Assembly (NCBI RefSeq): GCF_039532605.1
Contig: NZ_BAAARY010000006.1
Coordinates: forward strand, 1-64,000
Length of the DNA: 64,000 bases
Source: Pilimelia columellifera
GTDB lineage: Bacteria; Actinomycetota; Actinomycetes; Mycobacteriales; Micromonosporaceae
Direction: 5' to 3'
Part shown: positions 7,226-16,647 of the stretch, one piece after another
Position numbering within the stretch: the stretch's first letter is position 1
How the letters are laid out: every line of letters starts with the position of its first letter
Notes under the pieces: model-generated
Databases searched by the model: none
Told to the model about the DNA's origin: nothing
The model's input: the letters and a program-made list of their open reading frames with translations, nothing else
Translations under genes and position numbers: made by a program

Positions 7226-8884
7226 ATGACGCACCCGTTCTTCACGGCCCACGCCGACACGCTGAACCGCGCCCTGACCGCGATCGCCGAGCGGACGTAC
7301 TGGTCGGCCTATCCGGAGTCGCCCAGCCCCCGCGTCTACGGGGAGACCGCCGCCGCCGACGGGCAGGCCGCCTACCAGGCGCACCTTGGCGTCCGGTTCG
7401 CGATCGACCAGCCCGGCGCCGGCGATTGGGTCTCGACCGAACGCAGTCCGTTCGGCGTCGAGCTGAACGTCAGCTACCCGCACAGCTCCGTCGACGCGCT
7501 CGTCGACGCCGCCTCGGCAGCGCTGCCGGGCTGGCGGGACGCCGGGCCGCAGACCAGGGTCGGGGTGTGTCTGGAGGTGCTGCACCGCATCCACCAGCGG
7601 ATCTTCGAGCTGGCCAACGCGGTGCAGTTCACCACCGGCCAAGCGTTCGTCATGGCGTTCCAGGCCGGCGGGGCGCACGCGTTGGACCGGGCGCTGGAAG
7701 CCGTCGCCTACGCGTACGCCGAGCAGACCCGGCACACCGCGACCGCCCGCTGGGAGAAGCCGGCGGGCAAGGGCGACCCCCTGGTCATGAACAAGACGTT
7801 CCACGTCGTGCCGCGCGGCGTGGCGTTGGTGATCGGATGCCGGACCTTCCCGACGTGGAACTCGTACCCAGGTCTGTTCGCGTCCCTGGCCACCGGCAAC
7901 CCGGTGATCGTCAAGCCGCACCCGGGCGCGGTGCTGCCGTTGGCGCTGACCGTCCAGATCGCCCGTGAGGTGCTCGCCGAGGCCGGCTTCGACCCGAACC
8001 TGGTGACGCTGGCCGCCGAGGCGCCGGGCGAGGGCATCGCCTCCGCGCTGGCGACCCGGCCAGAGATCAAGATCGTCGACTTCACCGGCTCGACCGAGTA
8101 CGGCGACTGGCTGGAGGACCACGCCCGCCAGGCGCAGGTCTACACCGAGAAGGCCGGCCTCAACGCGATCATCATCGACTCCACCGACGACTTCGCCGGC
8201 CTCTGCCGCAACCTCGCCTTCACGCTGTCGCTGTACAGCGGCCAGATGTGCACGACCTCGCAGAACATCTTCATCCCGTCGGCGGGCATCGCCACCCCCG
8301 ACGGCGTGAAGACTTTCGACGAGGTCGCCGCCGGGATCACCGGGGCGGTCGCCAAGCTCACCGGCGACGCCGCACGCGCCGTCGAGCTGATCGGGGCGAT
8401 CGGCGACGAGCGGGTGCTGGAGCGGATCGAAGCCGCCGGCAAGACGGGCGAGACGCTGCTGGATTCGAAGGCGCTGGAGCACCCGGCGTTCCCGGACGCC
8501 GTCGTCCGGACGCCGGTCATCGTCAAGCTCGGGGCCGACGCGGACGCGGTGTACGGCGACGAGTGGTTCGGGCCGATCACCTTCCTCATCGCCACCGACG
8601 ACACCGAGCAGAGCATCGCGCTGTTCCGGAAGACGGTCGGCGCCAAGGGCGGCCTCACCGCCGGGGTGTACTCGACCGACGAGTCGGTGCTCGACGCCGT
8701 CGAGCGGGCCGCCATCGACGTCGGTGTCCACCTGTCGTGCAACCTCACCGGCGGGGTGTTCGTCAACCAGTCCGCGGCGTTCTCCGATTTCCACGGCTCC
8801 GGCGCCAACGCCGCCGCGAACGCGGCGCTGACTGACGGCGCCTACGTGGCGAACCGGTTCCGGATCGTGCAGTCCCGTCGCTGA
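7226..8884 (+). CDS. paaN: PaaN-type aldehyde dehydrogenase (phenylacetate degradation)
   Basis: 552 residues, full length for the PaaN family. This aldehyde-dehydrogenase-fold enzyme is assigned to ring-cleavage aldehyde oxidation in phenylacetate catabolism. Visible features are the NAD-binding region with VIVKPHPG, the glycine motif DFTGSTEYGDWL, the catalytic Cys region SLYSGQMCTTSQNIF (Cys near residue 339) and the C-terminal GSGANAAAN. No other paa genes lie in the window, so it is an isolated copy. It starts 22 nt after the GNAT gene and ends at a strong hairpin. Confidence 0.9.
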   Translation: MTHPFFTAHADTLNRALTAIAERTYWSAYPESPSPRVYGETAAADGQAAYQAHLGVRFAIDQPGAGDWVSTERSPFGVELNVSYPHSSVDALVDAASAALPGWRDAGPQTRVGVCLEVLHRIHQRIFELANAVQFTTGQAFVMAFQAGGAHALDRALEAVAYAYAEQTRHTATARWEKPAGKGDPLVMNKTFHVVPRGVALVIGCRTFPTWNSYPGLFASLATGNPVIVKPHPGAVLPLALTVQIAREVLAEAGFDPNLVTLAAEAPGEGIASALATRPEIKIVDFTGSTEYGDWLEDHARQAQVYTEKAGLNAIIIDSTDDFAGLCRNLAFTLSLYSGQMCTTSQNIFIPSAGIATPDGVKTFDEVAAGITGAVAKLTGDAARAVELIGAIGDERVLERIEAAGKTGETLLDSKALEHPAFPDAVVRTPVIVKLGADADAVYGDEWFGPITFLIATDDTEQSIALFRKTVGAKGGLTAGVYSTDESVLDAVERAAIDVGVHLSCNLTGGVFVNQSAAFSDFHGSGANAAANAALTDGAYVANRFRIVQSRR

Positions 8885-8894
8885 TCCTGACGCT

Positions 8895-8934
8895 GGTCTG
8901 ACGCGCCACCGGATCCCGGGTGGCGTGTCAGACC
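8895..8934. terminator. Convergent terminator between paaN and the GNAT gene
   Basis: A 16-bp stem (8895-8910 with 8919-8934) has one G-T wobble and an eight-base loop. It sits exactly between two converging genes and overlaps the end of the minus-strand GNAT gene by seven bases, so it can serve both strands. Confidence 0.8.
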
Positions 8935-9455
8935 GCGCGGCGGTCTCCGGCGGCGCGGCGCAGCCGCGTCTCGGTCAGCCCGGGGATCACCGGATGCGGC
9001 AGACCGGTCTCGGTGACGACGAAGCCCAGCTTCTGGTACGCCCGTAACGCCCGGTCGTTGCCGTCGACCACCTCGAGCCGGAGCCGGCCGCGTCCAGCGC
9101 CGCGGGACCACGCGGCAACCGGTTCGACGAGCTGCCCGAGCAGCCCGGCGCCCCGGCAGTCCGGCGCGATGTAGACGGCGGCGACCACCGTCTCGCCGGG
9201 GTCGCTCGTGGCCAGCCCGACCACCTGGGCTACCAGCTGGCCGTCGTTCTCGGCGACGAAGGCGGCGCTGTCCGGGCCGCTCGCGTTGCGCACGCAGCGG
9301 TCGACGTAGAGCTGCCGGGGCGCCGCCGCGGCGTCGGCCAGGGTCTCCAGAAACGCCAGCGGGGTGTCGGCCAGCATCTGAAGCCGGAGCGACCAGACGG
9401 CGACAGCGTCCTGTTCCCGGACCCGCCGCACGACGAAACCACGATGCTGGGTCAT
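8928..9455 (-). CDS. GNAT family N-acetyltransferase
   Basis: About 175 residues, a single GNAT domain. The central strand and acetyl-CoA loop read AAVYIAPDCRGAGLLGQLV, and the late motif is EVVDGNDRALRAYQKLGFV, typical of small-substrate acetyltransferases. The substrate is unknown. ATG 9455 is taken as start (MTQHRGFVVRRV); GTG 9473 is a possible alternative and would leave only seven bases after the upstream gene. It is probably co-transcribed with the beta-lactamase-like gene before it. Confidence 0.87.
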   Translation of the reverse strand: MTQHRGFVVRRVREQDAVAVWSLRLQMLADTPLAFLETLADAAAAPRQLYVDRCVRNASGPDSAAFVAENDGQLVAQVVGLATSDPGETVVAAVYIAPDCRGAGLLGQLVEPVAAWSRGAGRGRLRLEVVDGNDRALRAYQKLGFVVTETGLPHPVIPGLTETRLRRAAGDRRAV

Positions 9456-9480
9456 AGCGGATGATCGTGCCACAGTCGGG

Positions 9481-10398
9481 TCAGCCGCCCACCAGTTGCG
9501 CCCCCACGGACCGGCACAGGCTCTTGCCGTAGCCCAGACCCAGACCGGCCGGGTAGCGGGCGAGCACCCCCACCACCCACCGTTGCCCCACCGCGAGGCA
9601 GCTGATGTGCCAGTTGCCGTCGCCCTCCCGCAGAATCCACCCGTTCTTGACGGCCACCGTCGTGGCGACCTTGGGCGGCAGCGCGGTGCGCAGCCCGAAA
9701 TCCCCGTCGCCGCGCACGGATCGCATCTGGATCAATACCCAGTCGGTCCACCGTGGCCCGGCCGCCCGGCCGTCGGCGATGCACAGGCCGATCCGCACCG
9801 TGTCCCGAGCGGAGACGACCGTGTTGCTCCACAACGCGCCGGACGGCCGGCTGTCGGTGAGGTCGCACAGCGCCACCATGCGTCGGATCGACGCCTCCTG
9901 CCCCAGCTCGGCGTACAGCTGGTACGTGGTGCTGTTGTCGCTGTCGCGAAGGATCGCCTGGAGGACCCGGAGCCTGGTCGCTGCGGGCTGCCGGTCCCGG
10001 GCGAACGCCAGACGGAGGTAGTCGGCGACCAGCCATGCCTTGACCATGGACATGGTGTCGCTGGGCGCTGCCACATTCGCCGACCCGGTGACCCGCCCGG
10101 TCTGACGGTCGAGGAATGCCCAGGAGAGGAATCCCTGGCTGCGTACCGACACCGGCCCCGGGCTGAACGGGGCGTGATCGAACGTCGGACGCGGCGAGCC
10201 TGTCGGAACGGTCGCCGGGGCGCCGACCGCGTCCGGGTTCGCCGACCGCTCGGCCGCCGGCGTTCCGAAATAGACACTGGCTCCGATGCCGACGGCGATG
10301 ACGCACAGCAGCGCGAGGGCGCCGTGCAGGGCCTGGTGGGGGAATCGGCGCTGATGAGCGGGATGGCGGTGCGCGGGGGAGTGGTAAGCCGTTGACAC
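9481..10398 (-). CDS. Class A beta-lactamase-like serine hydrolase, membrane-anchored
   Basis: 305 residues. A basic, His-rich N-terminus is followed by one helix (about 26-45), giving a signal anchor, then a Pro/Thr linker and a penicillin-recognising serine enzyme fold. The three active-site motifs are present in order: SMVK (Ser117, Lys120), SDN (153-155) and KNG (251-253, in place of KTG). The omega-loop Glu of true beta-lactamases is not clear, so an esterase or DD-peptidase role outside the membrane is as likely as antibiotic resistance. The start is GTG at 10398. Confidence 0.8.
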   Translation of the reverse strand: MSTAYHSPAHRHPAHQRRFPHQALHGALALLCVIAVGIGASVYFGTPAAERSANPDAVGAPATVPTGSPRPTFDHAPFSPGPVSVRSQGFLSWAFLDRQTGRVTGSANVAAPSDTMSMVKAWLVADYLRLAFARDRQPAATRLRVLQAILRDSDNSTTYQLYAELGQEASIRRMVALCDLTDSRPSGALWSNTVVSARDTVRIGLCIADGRAAGPRWTDWVLIQMRSVRGDGDFGLRTALPPKVATTVAVKNGWILREGDGNWHISCLAVGQRWVVGVLARYPAGLGLGYGKSLCRSVGAQLVGG

Positions 10399-10412
10399 AT
10401 TGGCCTAACGAG

Positions 10413-10433
10413 CCGTGGCCCCAGGGGCCACGG
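10413..10433. repeat. Near-perfect 21-nt palindrome upstream of two divergent genes
   Basis: CCGTGGCCCC and GGGGCCACGG flank a single A. The element is 15 bases upstream of the minus-strand hydrolase start and about 130 bases before the cold-shock gene. It could be an operator or a cruciform-forming site; nothing in the sequence decides between them. Confidence 0.5.
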
Positions 10434-10492
10434 TGTCCGATTTGTGGGAGTGCGTGAGCTGTGGGCCTCGTGTAGCGTGCGAGTTCGGTTGG

Positions 10493-10518
10493 CCCGGCTC
10501 ACGAAGGCATGAGCCGGG
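10493..10518 (+). promoter_or_regulatory. 5' leader hairpin of the cold-shock gene
   Basis: A nine-base-pair stem, CCCGGCTCA with TGAGCCGGG, has an eight-base loop and lies 43 bases before the csp start codon. Structured leaders that melt or refold with temperature are known for csp mRNAs elsewhere. A thermosensing role here is only an inference. Confidence 0.4.
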
Positions 10519-10560
10519 GGTCGGCGACGACCCGGCACGATCGAAGTGAGGAAGTGCACC

Positions 10561-10764
10561 GTGGCGCAGGGCAGTGTGAAGTGGTTCAACGGCGAGAAGG
10601 GCTACGGCTTCATCGCGGTCGACGGCGGGCAGGATGTCTTCGTTCATTTCTCGGCGATCGAGATGGACGGTTACAAGTCCCTTGAGGACGGGCAGCGAGT
10701 CGAGTTCGAGATCGCCCAGGGCCAGAAGGGCCCGCAGGCTGAGCACGTTCGGCTGATCGCTTGA
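10561..10764 (+). CDS. Cold-shock domain protein
   Basis: 67 residues, a single cold-shock OB fold that binds single-stranded RNA or DNA and acts as an RNA chaperone. RNP1 is KGYGFIAV and RNP2 is VFVHFSAI; KWFNGEKG marks the first strand. The GTG at 10561 follows a GAGGAAG ribosome site; a slightly longer frame from 10546 would include that site and is rejected. The gene is flanked by a leader hairpin and a strong terminator, so it is monocistronic. Confidence 0.96.
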   Translation: MAQGSVKWFNGEKGYGFIAVDGGQDVFVHFSAIEMDGYKSLEDGQRVEFEIAQGQKGPQAEHVRLIA

Positions 10765-10795
10765 GCTTCCGTCCGTAGTTTCGGACGAGATCGAC

Positions 10796-10835
10796 AAGAC
10801 GCTGGGTCTGGGGTTGTCCCCCGCCTGGCGTCTTT
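10796..10835 (+). terminator. Intrinsic terminator of the cold-shock gene
   Basis: AAGACGC (10796-10802) pairs with GCGTCTT (10828-10834), with an inner GGGG/CCCC stem, and ends in a short T run. A smaller stem CGTCCG/CGGACG at about 10770-10786 precedes it. Confidence 0.85.
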
Positions 10836-10968
10836 GCCGTCTCCGGGCTGGTCAGCGGTCCGGTCCCGGCGGTCCAGCGGGGTTCCGCGCCGCTCATGGA
10901 CGTCACTGGGCGAGCCGCGACGGGCGGCGCGGGTTGGGTCTCTGTCGTGAACGGCACCCTCCCGCGCG

Positions 10969-10995
10969 CTTGCACTCGCATGGCGTGAGTGCTAA
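10969..10995. promoter_or_regulatory. CIRCE operator 1 (HrcA site) of groEL
   Basis: TTGCACTC - nine bases - GAGTGCTAA, close to the CIRCE consensus TTAGCACTC-N9-GAGTGCTAA bound by the heat-shock repressor HrcA. It is the upstream one of two copies before groEL. Confidence 0.92.
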
Positions 10996-11003
10996 ACAAG
11001 GTA

Positions 11004-11030
11004 CTGGCACTCGTTACTGCTGAGTGCCAA
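11004..11030. promoter_or_regulatory. CIRCE operator 2 (HrcA site) of groEL
   Basis: CTGGCACTC - nine bases - GAGTGCCAA, a second CIRCE element starting nine bases after the first and about 190 bases before the start codon. Paired CIRCE sites upstream of solitary groEL2 genes are known in Streptomyces. Confidence 0.92.
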
Positions 11031-11219
11031 TTCCATGGTCGGGACGGTGGGGCCACCACGCCGGCGCCTTCGGGCGTCAGCGGGAGTGGCCGGTCGTCGC
11101 GGGCTTATCCGGCCCGGCCTACGCCCCTGCCGCCCCGCGGCGGGGGTCGAAGGTGCGTGAAGGATGCGGCGCACGGGGGGTCCCGTTGCCGTCGCTGACG
11201 TCCAGGAGGACAACGCCGT

Positions 11220-12842
<1,623 letters not shown>

Positions 12843-12876
12843 TCCACCCAGCTCACACAGCTCCACCAGTTCGTAA

Positions 12877-12911
12877 CCGGGGCCGGTCCGCGATTCGTGG
12901 ACCGGCCCCGG
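12877..12911 (+). terminator. Intrinsic terminator after groEL
   Basis: A 13-bp perfect stem, CCGGGGCCGGTCC with GGACCGGCCCCGG, has a nine-base loop and lies 35 bases after the groEL stop. It lacks a T run, as usual in high-GC actinobacteria. Confidence 0.85.
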
Positions 12912-12993
12912 CGCGTCCCGGCCTGAGCGCGTCCCCGCGGCCCTGCCCGCCTGCCGTGGCGGGGCGGGCCGCCTCCTGGCATAGGGTCGGGCC

Positions 12994-14133
12994 ATGGAAA
13001 TCGCGCGGGTGCGGGCGCTGCTACAGCAGGCGCCGGTTTTCGACGGCCACAACGACCTCGCCTGGGAGATGCGCCTGCGGGCCGGATACGACCACCGGGC
13101 GCTCGACCTCGCCGCCGACCAGAGCTGCTGCGGCCTCCACACGGACCTGCCCCGACTCGCGGCCGGCGGCGTCGGTGCCCAGTGGTGGTCGGTGTGGGTC
13201 CCTGACGACGGGACGGTCGCCTCGCCGGTCGCGGCCACCCTAGAGCAGATCGACTTCGTCCGTGGCTGGGCGGCCGCCAACCCCGGCCGGATGGCCCTGG
13301 CCACCACCGCGGACGACGTGGAGCGGGCCAGGGCGGCCGGCCGGATCGCCTGCCTGATCGGGATGGAGGGCGGGCACAGCATCGGCGGCTCGTTGGCGGT
13401 GCTGCGGATGATGCACGCGCTCGGGGCGCGCTACCTGACGCTCACCCACGTCCGGAACACGCCGTGGGCCGACAGCGCCACCGATGTGCCCGCGGCCGGT
13501 GGTCTCACGGACTTCGGGCACGACGTGGTCCGGGAGCTCAACCGGCTCGGCATGCTCGTGGACCTCTCGCACGTCGCTCCGGCCACGATGCATGACGCCC
13601 TCGACACCTCCACGGCGCCGGCGTTCTTCTCCCACTCCAACGCGCTGGCCATGTGCGCGCACCCCCGCAACGTCCCCGATGACGTGCTCCGGCGGGTCCG
13701 GGACACTGACGGGATCGTCATGGCCACGTTCGTGCCCTGGTTCCTCACCGAGCCGTCCCGTGACTGGCTCGACGAGGTGTGGCCGGAGTACCAGCGGCTT
13801 CTCGACACGCACCCGCTCGGTGGCTCGGACTTCATGGCCGCCCGCAGGGAGCTGCTGCGCCACCGACCCGCCCCGCCGTGCGGCGCGGTGGACGTCGCCG
13901 ACCACCTTGACTACCTGCGGGAGACCGTCGGCGTCCGGGGGGTCGGGCTGGGCGGCGACTTCGACGGCGTGCCGTTCACGCCGTTCGACCTACCGGACGT
14001 GGCCAGCTACCCGACGTTGCTGGCCGAGTTGGCTCGCCGCGGCTGGTCCGATGCCGAGCTGCGGGCCCTCACCTGGGACAACGCCCTGCGGGTGCTGCGT
14101 GACACCGAGTCGGCGGCCCGAGCGTCGCGCTGA
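12994..14133 (+). CDS. Membrane dipeptidase (peptidase M19)
   Basis: 379 residues, an amidohydrolase-fold dipeptidase of the renal dipeptidase family, normally with two zinc ions. The expected ligands are visible: FDGHNDL (first His/Asp pair), GMEGGHSIG (bridging Glu), VDLSHV and FFSHSNA (two His), and GLGGDFDG (Asp). No signal peptide or membrane segment is seen, so the enzyme is cytoplasmic. It probably hydrolyses dipeptides or beta-lactam-like substrates; specificity is unknown. The gene stands alone between the groEL terminator and a converging subtilase gene. Confidence 0.94.
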   Translation: MEIARVRALLQQAPVFDGHNDLAWEMRLRAGYDHRALDLAADQSCCGLHTDLPRLAAGGVGAQWWSVWVPDDGTVASPVAATLEQIDFVRGWAAANPGRMALATTADDVERARAAGRIACLIGMEGGHSIGGSLAVLRMMHALGARYLTLTHVRNTPWADSATDVPAAGGLTDFGHDVVRELNRLGMLVDLSHVAPATMHDALDTSTAPAFFSHSNALAMCAHPRNVPDDVLRRVRDTDGIVMATFVPWFLTEPSRDWLDEVWPEYQRLLDTHPLGGSDFMAARRELLRHRPAPPCGAVDVADHLDYLRETVGVRGVGLGGDFDGVPFTPFDLPDVASYPTLLAELARRGWSDAELRALTWDNALRVLRDTESAARASR

Positions 14134-14148
14134 GCCGCCAGCTGCGGA

Positions 14149-16608
14149 TCACTGCCCGCGGGCCGCCCGGACGGCGGCATGGGCGTCGACCAGCCCTGCG
14201 CCGGTGAGCCGGGCCTGGTCGCCACAGGTGTTCGCGCCGGGGGGCACCAGGATCGGCGCCGCGGTGCCGGTGAGGATCGCGCGGGTTCTGGCCAGATCGC
14301 CGATCAGCGACGGCTGTGCCGACCACAGCAACGCCACCACCCCGGCGACGTGCGGGGCGGCCATCGACGTTCCGTCCTGACTGGCGTACCCGCCGCCGGG
14401 CATGGCCGAGACGACATCCGAGCCGGGAGCGGCCAGGTCCGGTTTGCCGCTGCCAGGGCCGCCGCGGCTGGAGAAATCGGTGACCTCCCGGCCCCGGTCG
14501 ACCGCGGCCACCGACAGCGCGTCACGGTAGGGGGCCGGCGGGTCGCTGATCGAGCCGCAACGCGGCCCGGAGTTGCCGGCCGCGGCCACGAAGAAGACGC
14601 CGGCGGCGGTGAACGCGGCGACTGCCGGCGCCAGCGCCTGGCGGTCGCACCCCTCCAACGGCGGGCAGCCCCACGAGTTCGTCAGCACGTGCGGCGCCCG
14701 GTCGGGGCGTCCGTCCCGCAGCGGGTCGGCGCCGGGCGGGAACGGGGCGAGCAGGAACTGGAGGCAGTCCAGGTACAGCGCCGGGTTGCCGAGGTTGCGG
14801 TCGAGATTGACGCAGCCGACCCAGGCGGCGTCCGGGGCGACGCCGACGCCACCGCGACCGACCGCGGTGGCCAGCGTGTGGGTGCCGTGGCCAGCGTGGT
14901 CCTGCGGGAACCGGCTGTCGTTCCACGGGTCGCGCCAGGAGTCGTCGCCGCCGCGGAAGCCGCCGGCGAGCGTGGGGTGGGCGCCGTCCACGCCGGAGTC
15001 TGACGTGCCGACGACGATGCCCCGTCCGCGCACGCCGAACTCGTTCCACACCCGGTCAGCGTTGATCATTCTGAGGTTCCAGGTCGGGCCGGTCGGGGCG
15101 GTCCGGTCGCCACGTGCGGTCCCGACCGGCGCGGGCAACGGACGTAGCCGTGGCGACAGCAGCACCCGGTCGACCCCGGGCAGGCTCTCCAACCATGGCC
15201 GCAGCGCCGGGCCGGCGTCCACCTCGATGGCGTTGACCAGGTAGTACGGAGTGTGGGCGAGACGTTTGCCGTCCAGCTCCCGGCGCAGGTCCCGCTGGGT
15301 ACGGTCGGCGTGCGCGACGAGGCGGTCGTAGACCGCCCGGACCCGGGTAGGGTGCCCGGCCGCCCCGGCCGGACCTGCGGGTAGGCCCACCAACGACGCC
15401 TGGTCGTCGAGGATCACGAACAGGCGCTCGCCGTGCAGCCCAGGTTGCCCGGCCGCCAGGTGCACCCCGGCCCCGGACGCCACCAGCACGATGGCCGTCG
15501 TCACCGCGCCCAGACGCCGCGACGAACCCCATGCCGGCGCCCACCCCGGCCCGCCAGCCGGCGCCGGCCGGCCCGCCAGCCACAGCACCCCGCCCAGGAG
15601 CCACGCCAGCGGCAGCGACACGAGCGCCGCGACGAGCGTCCAGAGCGGAACGTCGCGTCCCAGCAGCAACAACGTCATCTCTTCGTTGTCGACCAGCGCG
15701 AGCGGCCCGAATGTCGTAGCGGCGACGAGCGGCCCCACACCCCGCCCGGCCAGCGCGGCGGCGGCGAAACCCAGCGCTGACAGGGCGGCCATCGTCGCCA
15801 GGTGTGGACCCGGTAGTCCCACGCCGGCGCCGACCAGCAGGAGGGCGATTCCGGCGACGAGACCGCCGAGCAGGACCCGCCGGGCGCCGCCGCCCGGCGC
15901 GAAGTGGGGCCACACGGGGCGCAGCAGACCGGCGCAGAGCCAGCCGAGCGCCGCGGCCGCCAACGCGGCCGCGAGCGTCTCGACGATGCCGCCGAACGCT
16001 CCGAGCCAGAGCCACGGCGTCACCATCAACGCCCCGGCGGCCAGTCCCGGCCACCACGAAGCGTCGCGATCCGCCGGGGCCGAGGCCGAGGCCGATGCCG
16101 CCGGGGGCGACGGAGGCGTCGGGGGCGGCACGGACGGGCGGGCCCGCAACGCCAGCGCGCCCAGCGCGGCGAGCGCCGCCGAGGCGAGCAGCTGAAGCTC
16201 CGCGGCGTGCGGCGGGAACGCCCGGGTCAGCGACAACCCGCCCAGGACGGCGGCGCCGAGCAGCCAGACCCGGCCGGTGGCGCGGGCCCAGGGCGCGCGC
16301 GGAACCAGGGCCAGCAGCAACGCCGGGAGGATGATCAGAGCCGCTGACGCCACCCCGCTGACCGGCCACAGCCACCGCGTGGAGACCCCGGTGGCGAGCT
16401 GCGCCTGATCGGTCACCCAGATCGCTGACTGGCCGATCCAGAGGACGCTGACAGTCCAGACGCCGACCGCGATCACCGCGAGCGCGGTCCCCACGGCCGA
16501 TCCGTTCTCCCCGGCGGGTTGCCACGCCGACGCGCCGGGCCCCCGGGCCACAGGTTGCGGCCAGTACGGCCCCGCCGAGGGCTGAGACTGTGGAGTCTGA
16601 TCGACCAT
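14149..16608 (-). CDS. Polytopic membrane subtilisin-like serine protease (S8)
   Basis: 819 residues in two halves. Residues 1-385 are a Pro-rich N-terminus and about nine or ten hydrophobic helices (for example 42-60, 85-102, 115-128, 190-225, 245-265, 318-345, 368-385). Residues 390-819 are an extracytoplasmic part with a propeptide-like region and an S8 catalytic domain: Asp537 in GTSDSGVDGAHP, His574 in GHGTHT, the oxyanion Asn679 in AAGNSG and Ser748 in GTSMAAPHVAG. Six cysteines in the catalytic half could form disulfides. Ordinary mycosins (MycP) have one C-terminal helix; here a multi-helix module precedes the protease, an unusual fusion. It has no operon partners and faces the M19 gene. 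The substrate is unknown. Confidence 0.88.
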   Translation of the reverse strand: MVDQTPQSQPSAGPYWPQPVARGPGASAWQPAGENGSAVGTALAVIAVGVWTVSVLWIGQSAIWVTDQAQLATGVSTRWLWPVSGVASAALIILPALLLALVPRAPWARATGRVWLLGAAVLGGLSLTRAFPPHAAELQLLASAALAALGALALRARPSVPPPTPPSPPAASASASAPADRDASWWPGLAAGALMVTPWLWLGAFGGIVETLAAALAAAALGWLCAGLLRPVWPHFAPGGGARRVLLGGLVAGIALLLVGAGVGLPGPHLATMAALSALGFAAAALAGRGVGPLVAATTFGPLALVDNEEMTLLLLGRDVPLWTLVAALVSLPLAWLLGGVLWLAGRPAPAGGPGWAPAWGSSRRLGAVTTAIVLVASGAGVHLAAGQPGLHGERLFVILDDQASLVGLPAGPAGAAGHPTRVRAVYDRLVAHADRTQRDLRRELDGKRLAHTPYYLVNAIEVDAGPALRPWLESLPGVDRVLLSPRLRPLPAPVGTARGDRTAPTGPTWNLRMINADRVWNEFGVRGRGIVVGTSDSGVDGAHPTLAGGFRGGDDSWRDPWNDSRFPQDHAGHGTHTLATAVGRGGVGVAPDAAWVGCVNLDRNLGNPALYLDCLQFLLAPFPPGADPLRDGRPDRAPHVLTNSWGCPPLEGCDRQALAPAVAAFTAAGVFFVAAAGNSGPRCGSISDPPAPYRDALSVAAVDRGREVTDFSSRGGPGSGKPDLAAPGSDVVSAMPGGGYASQDGTSMAAPHVAGVVALLWSAQPSLIGDLARTRAILTGTAAPILVPPGANTCGDQARLTGAGLVDAHAAVRAARGQ

Positions 16609-16647
16609 GGGCGCACAGTACGCCGTCTAGCTGGCTACGGTGGAGCG

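Noticed and set aside
7226..8884. A phenylacetate degradation operon
   Set aside because: Only paaN is present; no ring oxygenase, CoA ligase or hydratase genes flank it.
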